DNA of 7,098 nt from positions 1 to 7,098 of the forward strand of contig JAKAOI010000114.1 in NCBI GenBank assembly GCA_021812265.1, given 5' to 3'. Shown here in pieces: positions 6,506 to 7,098 of this stretch; within the stretch, counting starts at the first letter, position 1, and each line of letters begins with the position of its first letter. The notes beneath the pieces are model-generated. The model did no database searches. It was not told the DNA's origin and was given only the letters and a program-made list of their open reading frames with translations. The position numbers were made by a program, and so were the translations under genes. This DNA is from Chloroflexota bacterium. GTDB taxonomy: Bacteria > Chloroflexota > Ktedonobacteria > Ktedonobacterales > JACDGC01.

Positions 6506-7031
6506 ACGGTAATTCCCTTCTATTGCGAAGATATATTCCGGCGCCAATGCTTACAAGTGAAATGGAGCGATTTTGATAGATCGGTGTACGTGAAAGAATC
6601 ATTATATCTCCTTCAAGGTCAGTTATCTGGACTTTGTATAGTCGATACCCAATGAGGCTGAGGAACGGATTGATGGCCAACAACGATGAATGCGTATAAA
6701 CAGCGCCAATTGTTATCAGCAATATCCCTACGGCGATAGCTTTTTCAATGCTGTCTATGGGAAAAGCCAGAAAAGGAAAAATATAAATTGCGATATATCC
6801 AATAATATCGGAATCTTGCTGCCGGCAGTTCGTTACTTGGTATATATGCGCGTTTTTATGAGCCGGAACCATAATGAGAAACGCAATAGTAACCAGTATA
6901 CCGAAAACGCCAAGGCAAAGTGACAATATGGCCACCGGAAACAGCGACAGCCAATTTAAAACGGTAACGATGAAGAAAAAAGATGAATATGAGCTGAGAA
7001 ATAAGGAAATACGCGCAAAGATCGTTGGCAT
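6477..7031 (-). CDS. kwaA: KwaA, four-helix membrane protein of the Kiwa anti-phage system
   Basis: A 184-residue integral membrane protein with four hydrophobic segments near residues 6-26, 30-54, 76-92 and 96-120. A charged, cysteine-containing loop (about 57-75) separates helices 2 and 3. After helix 4 comes NPFLSLIGYRLYKVQI (121-136), the conserved signature I associate with KwaA, then a beta-rich cytoplasmic tail (137-184). Known KwaA proteins have about this length and four helices; they sit in the inner membrane, sense phage attack and carry KwaB. ATG 7031 is chosen because AGGAGG lies 11 nt upstream; an in-frame ATG at 7088 would add 19 polar residues and has no visible ribosome site, although only ten bases remain before the window edge. 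The gene is first in the kwaA-kwaB pair. Identification rests on pattern recognition plus the DUF4868 neighbour. Confidence 0.8.
   Translation of the reverse strand: MPTIFARISLFLSSYSSFFFIVTVLNWLSLFPVAILSLCLGVFGILVTIAFLIMVPAHKNAHIYQVTNCRQQDSDIIGYIAIYIFPFLAFPIDSIEKAIAVGILLITIGAVYTHSSLLAINPFLSLIGYRLYKVQITDLEGDIMILSRTPIYQNRSISLVSIGAGIYLRNRRELPYESGPAKQE
6514..6519 (-). promoter_or_regulatory. Shine-Dalgarno choosing start 6505 of kwaB
   Basis: Minus-strand AAGGGA lies 8 nt before ATG 6505, inside the kwaA coding sequence. The alternative ATG at 6547 is preceded by TCACTTGTAAGC, which has no purine-rich match. Confidence 0.6.
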
Positions 7032-7042
7032 ACTATATATTT

Positions 7043-7048
7043 CCTCCT
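7043..7048 (-). promoter_or_regulatory. Shine-Dalgarno choosing start 7031 of kwaA
   Basis: Minus-strand AGGAGG (complement of 7043-7048) precedes ATG 7031 by 11 nt, slightly long but strong. No convincing promoter was found in the remaining bases to 7098, so the promoter of the Kiwa operon probably lies outside the window. Confidence 0.65.
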
Positions 7049-7098
7049 GCAACCTGCAATAGAAATATCGATATTTTGCGTGATACATCGGAAACTAT

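Overview
The window looks like bacterial chromosome of moderate to low G+C (roughly 40-50% in the lines sampled by eye). The best guess for the organism is Chloroflexota, or a relative with a similar cell envelope. This rests on a YkcA/B-type membrane glycosyltransferase, an anchored surface protein with a PT-rich 'PQPTYT' stalk, and a NUDT19-like NUDIX hydrolase. It is an inference from protein style, and no rRNA or other marker gene is present to confirm it.

Layout. (1) Positions 1-1176 (+) hold the C-terminal part of a PMT/YkcB-like glycosyltransferase, cut by the left edge. (2) Positions 1177-1529 are non-coding, with an 11-bp perfect hairpin, a 12-bp direct repeat and a plausible promoter. 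(3) Positions 1530-3456 (+) hold a two-gene two-component operon: a response regulator with no output domain, overlapping by 11 nt a membrane histidine kinase. (4) Positions 3551-4474 (+) encode a single-pass protein with a Pro/Thr repeat stalk and a concanavalin-like (DUF1349-like) extracellular domain. (5) A hairpin at 4560-4598 separates this from the convergent minus-strand genes. (6) Positions 4603-5388 (-) encode a NUDT19-like NUDIX hydrolase. (7) Positions 5510-7031 (-) hold two overlapping genes that I recognise as the anti-phage system Kiwa: kwaA (four-helix membrane protein) followed by kwaB (DUF4868).

How the genes relate. The two-component pair should form one signalling unit, with its output presumably through another protein. 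KwaA and KwaB should form one membrane-associated phage defence complex. The NUDIX gene lies downstream of kwaB on the same strand, but it has a 121-nt gap and a candidate promoter of its own, so it is probably independent. The Kiwa pair is the most interesting content. It is a described system, not a new one, but this copy is divergent and lies in what looks like an unusual host. Only sequence to the right of the window can show whether it belongs to a larger defence island.
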